Assembly: GCF_000308515.1 (NCBI RefSeq)
Contig: NZ_BAFV01000015.1
Span: 1-64,000, forward strand
DNA: 64,000 nt
From: Nocardia carnea NBRC 14403
GTDB lineage: Bacteria > Actinomycetota > Actinomycetes > Mycobacteriales > Mycobacteriaceae
Reading direction: 5' to 3'
The notes under the pieces are model-generated. The model was given only the letters and a program-made list of their open reading frames with translations. It did no database searches and was not told the DNA's origin. This document shows positions 59,921-64,000 of this stretch, in pieces. How positions within the stretch are numbered: position 1 is the first letter of the stretch; the number at the start of each line of letters is the position of its first letter. The position numbers were made by a program, and so were the translations under genes.

Positions 59921-61132
59921 CTAGACGTTTGCGAGTAATGCGTATTGGGCGGCAGTCTTCTGATGTAGGTCCTGGATTTGCGAACCCTCTACCTGTGCGA
60001 AATACCTACCCGTTTGCAGAATGCAGAAGCTCGACGACTCGGCGTACTGCACATCCTTCCGGCGGAAGCATTCGGTATTTCCGTTATCGATCCCCGGGGG
60101 CGTGGCCAGTGTCTCCACTTCGGACATTTCAGTCCCGTTCGGCCCGAGGAAGTGGAATAGTTCTTCCGCGCCGGTTGCGGATCTGCTCTCCATTACCACG
60201 GTTTCCGCGAGTGCAATTGCGGAGACCTGCCCCTTGTGCAAGAACTCCAGACTGGTCAAGCCGCCGAGCGCATGGAGTGCTCCTCGGCCGCGGAATGTAC
60301 TGGACGGGCCGATCATCGTCACCACTTGCTCACTTTTCGGTAAGGCCAGAGCCAGCACCCCGTCCGGGTCGAGCTGGATACCTTCGAGCTGATCTGCCGG
60401 CGTCGGTTCGAACTGGTCGAGTAACGGCATCTGCACATCGAGCATGGCTTCGGTGTGCTGAACCATGCTTGGAAGGTCGGCCTTTTCGGAAAGATCGTTG
60501 TACTTGACAAAGACCACATAACGGTCGTGGCTTGTCCAACTGCCCAACGAGGTCACGCCTGGACGCCAGTGCGCCTTCGAGTGTGGATACTTCGGCAGCT
60601 GAACGGGCCGGTTGTCGGTATTGAAAGTAAAGTCGTCATGCTCGAGACGTCCCGCAACGGTTTCTGCGGTCGCCGCATTGGGGAACATGAGGACGGCAAT
60701 GCTCATCTGTTGTGAGGTGGCGGCTTCGCCGTCGGTTCCCCAGGTGTGGACCCATCCCGCGATCAGATCCGGTGCGATCTCGTCGAATGTGTCATTGATG
60801 ACGAGAGACTGCATATCTCGGCGGTCGAGCACAACTGGTCCGCCCATCCCACCGAGGCCTTTGACGAAGGTGGGGTCGGCTTCGAACGGCAGCGCGACGA
60901 AATCCCCCAGGCGCTGACCTTCGCGGTACCTCGCGGCCTTTTTGTCTTTCGCGGTTCCGTAGTGGATCGGTTCCGTCGGGTAGTTGCCTACGTTGAGGCC
61001 GGAAAGGTCGGGTTTCAGCCGGGTGGGTTCGCCGGATACAACCGATCCGCAGGCTGTGGTGCCAGCCAGTAAGGCTCCTGCCGCCATTGCGGCGAAGACT
61101 CTGGACAGCACAGAAGGTCCCGGTCGGTGCAT
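59921..61132 (-). CDS. Lipoprotein of a nocardial family (copy 3)
   Basis: This encodes 403 residues from ATG 61132, with AAGGGGGG just upstream; the frame is open further but without a signal-peptide start. The signal ends at TTACGS. The body has GNYPTEPIHYG, PTPADQLEGIQLDPDGVLAL and the end KTAAQYALLANV. It is the first gene of the minus-strand cluster and is divergent from the lytic transglycosylase gene; the 261-bp gap should hold the cluster promoter. Confidence 0.78.
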   Translation of the reverse strand: MHRPGPSVLSRVFAAMAAGALLAGTTACGSVVSGEPTRLKPDLSGLNVGNYPTEPIHYGTAKDKKAARYREGQRLGDFVALPFEADPTFVKGLGGMGGPVVLDRRDMQSLVINDTFDEIAPDLIAGWVHTWGTDGEAATSQQMSIAVLMFPNAATAETVAGRLEHDDFTFNTDNRPVQLPKYPHSKAHWRPGVTSLGSWTSHDRYVVFVKYNDLSEKADLPSMVQHTEAMLDVQMPLLDQFEPTPADQLEGIQLDPDGVLALALPKSEQVVTMIGPSSTFRGRGALHALGGLTSLEFLHKGQVSAIALAETVVMESRSATGAEELFHFLGPNGTEMSEVETLATPPGIDNGNTECFRRKDVQYAESSSFCILQTGRYFAQVEGSQIQDLHQKTAAQYALLANV

Positions 61133-61393
61133 GGCGCCCCCCTTACGAATTGCGATCCCGCGGAATCGTACTGCACGTTCTGCAACGGAAGCGTGGTAAG
61201 TCCCGGCGTATGGAGGCTGACCAGCATTGATGTAGTCGGTTGACAGGCAAGATGTTCCGCGGGAGCTGCCCTCCGGTCGGCGCCCAGGCCGGTAGTGGAC
61301 CTTCGGCGACCGGAGATGGCCGATAGCACGACCGGCCGGGTGGGACGCCGGACACAATCAGCGCGCTACCCGCCCGGCGGCGCGGCGATCTGG

Positions 61394-62131
61394 ATGATGG
61401 ATGGTGTGCGTTCCCGCAGGTACGGCGTTATCGCCGCTTCGATCGTCGCGTTGTTTCTCACCGGGTGTGGGGTGGGTGAGGAACTCGTGCCCATTCCCGA
61501 GGGGACCCCACCCGGCCCCGGGGCGCCGGTTCCGGTGATCGATATCGATGCCCCCGGCCGGACCGCGGCGTTGTTGAACGGGTGGGCGTCGGAGCATGCG
61601 GATCGGCTGGAGATGCCGGTGGCGGCGTTGGAGGCGTATGGGTATGCGGCGGTGGTGATGGGGAGATCGCGGCCCGAGTGTGGGGTCGCTTGGACGACGT
61701 TGGCGGGGATCGGGAGTGTGGAGAGTGATCACGGCCGGCATCGTGGTGCCGAAGTGGGGGTGGACGGGCTGGTGCAGCCGGGGATCATCGGGATTGCGCT
61801 GGACGGGTCGCCGGGGGTGGCGGAGATCCGGGATACCGATGGCGGGCAGTTCGATGGGGATCCGGTTTTCGATCGGGCGGTCGGGCCGATGCAGTTCATT
61901 CCGGAGACCTGGCGGAAGTGGGGAGTGGATGCCAATGGGGACGGGGTGGCCGATCCGCACAGTATCGACGATGCGGCGTTGACCGCTGCCCGGTATCTGT
62001 GTGTCAGCGGCGGGGATCTGCTGTCCGCGGAGGGGTGGAGCCGGGCGCTGTTCACCTACAACCAGTCGGAGAGCTATATGGAGCTCGTCCGTGACCGCGC
62101 CGCCGCCTACAGCGTGGGTCGCCGGGTTTGA
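61394..62131 (+). CDS. lpqU: LpqU-like lipoprotein lytic transglycosylase
   Basis: This encodes about 245 residues from ATG 61394 or 61397 (no strong site). The signal ends in a lipobox LFLTGCG. The catalytic SLT/MltB-type domain includes LAGIGSVESDHGRH with the catalytic Glu, DRAVGPMQFIPETWRKWG and LFTYNQSESYMELVR. It cleaves peptidoglycan glycan strands at the cell surface. In M. tuberculosis LpqU (Rv1022) precedes eno (Rv1023) and a DivIC-like gene (Rv1024); the same order is here, supporting orthology. Confidence 0.85.
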   Translation: MMDGVRSRRYGVIAASIVALFLTGCGVGEELVPIPEGTPPGPGAPVPVIDIDAPGRTAALLNGWASEHADRLEMPVAALEAYGYAAVVMGRSRPECGVAWTTLAGIGSVESDHGRHRGAEVGVDGLVQPGIIGIALDGSPGVAEIRDTDGGQFDGDPVFDRAVGPMQFIPETWRKWGVDANGDGVADPHSIDDAALTAARYLCVSGGDLLSAEGWSRALFTYNQSESYMELVRDRAAAYSVGRRV

Positions 62132-62339
62132 GACCTGCTCATCGCACCGTCACCGGCGAGGGGCGACGGAGGTCTGCCCGCGCCCGGGCAGTACGACGGT
62201 GCTATTGCTGCCGAAATCGGCGTTGCGCTGGTGTGCCCGGGGCGCCGCAGTGTTTGCCGAGCTCGGTGCGGTGCGGGGCGGCGGATGGACTGAGTGCGAG
62301 CGGGCCCATTAGGCTCGCGACTGCACGGCTCTTTCCTGA

Positions 62340-63659
<1,320 letters not shown>

Positions 63660-63669
63660 GCAAAAGAAG

Positions 63670-64000
63670 ATGGCGGAGCGGCGTGCGCGCGGGACCAGCC
63701 CGGCCGGGCGGGGTAACCGGCGCACGTCGCGTGCGCCGTCCCGGCGGCCTGCCGCCGAAGTGCACGGCGGTGCCGAACGGGTGCGGCGCACCACCCGCCG
63801 GTCCCGTAGCCGCGCCGCGGGGGCCCGGGACTGGTCGGAACGGACCATCCTCGGGCTTTCCGCCGGTAAGGCGATCATTCTGGCAATGGTGGTGTGTGCG
63901 CTGGCCATGACGCTGGCGGTGCCCATGCGTACCTATTTCACGCAGCGGTCGGAAGCCGCCCAGCTGGCGGCCGAACGCCGGATGCTCGAGGCCGATATCG
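63670..64000 (+). CDS. FtsB/DivIC-family septum protein (3' end outside window)
   Basis: The frame is open from ATG 63670 to the window end (110 codons), 10 bp after eno. A strongly basic Arg/Ser/Pro N-terminus of about 65 residues is followed by one membrane helix (GKAIILAMVVCALAMTLAVP) and the start of a coiled coil (RSEAAQLAAERRMLEADI). This is the FtsB/DivIC layout of the Rv1024 type, a bitopic septum formation protein. It is co-transcribed with eno by position. Confidence 0.85.
   Translation, partial: MAERRARGTSPAGRGNRRTSRAPSRRPAAEVHGGAERVRRTTRRSRSRAAGARDWSERTILGLSAGKAIILAMVVCALAMTLAVPMRTYFTQRSEAAQLAAERRMLEADI

Overview
The window is high-GC actinobacterial DNA that best fits a mycolic-acid-producing actinomycete close to Nocardia. 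It carries two type VII secretion (T7SS/ESX) loci, PE/PPE-like and EspG proteins, EccA-E, mycosins, and the gene orders truA-next-to-ESX-4 and lpqU-eno-divIC known from mycobacteria. The genus is inferred from gene content, not proven. I saw no rRNA, tRNA, CRISPR array, transposase or phage gene.

Layout. (1) 1-2635: the end of a Pro-rich protein plus two unrecognised genes, possibly an effector/immunity-like group. (2) 2689-6140: a membrane-anchored TTHB210-like protein on the minus strand and, divergently, a chorismate lyase-like/FAD monooxygenase pair, with two clear inverted repeats between them. (3) 6485-28155: T7SS locus A. It holds a WXG/PPE-like Gln-rich substrate with its own EspG, two YbaB-like proteins, EspC-like and EspA-like proteins, PE, PPE, a second EspG, two Esx proteins, then eccE, eccB, eccA, eccD, mycP and a single-chain eccC. 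(4) 28223-33727: GNAT and GntR genes, a DUF4254 protein, and an EspI-like Pro-rich MinD/ParA ATPase. (5) 34046-38779: infA-rpmJ-rpsM-rpsK-rpsD-rpoA-rplQ-truA. (6) 38860-42594: an LLM oxidoreductase, a CsoR-type metal repressor with a likely operator, an MTA phosphorylase, a flavin reductase and an unusual Trp-rich repeat protein. (7) 42651-55688: T7SS locus B, an ESX-4 locus (eccE, eccB, mycP, eccD, eccC, Rv3446c-like, two WXG100 genes). (8) 55859-61132: a minus-strand cluster of three related lipoproteins and one transmembrane Ser/Thr kinase, with visibly more AT-rich codons. (9) 61394-64000: an LpqU-like lytic transglycosylase, enolase and the start of a FtsB/DivIC protein.

How it fits together. 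Each T7SS locus encodes the membrane channel (EccB, EccC, EccD, EccE), its protease (MycP) and substrates. Only locus A also has EccA and EspG, which handle PE/PPE-type substrates. The two loci share a divergent eccE/eccB pair, an eccD/mycP start-stop overlap and mycosins of identical length, so they look like old duplicates flanking a core ribosomal operon.

The most interesting candidates for undescribed biology are the lipoprotein-kinase cluster beside ESX-4, the Gln-rich WXG substrate with a private EspG, the Trp-rich RP-repeat protein, and the chorismate lyase/monooxygenase pair with its palindromic control region. All positions come from reading the sequence; family names come from motif recognition and memory, without database searches.
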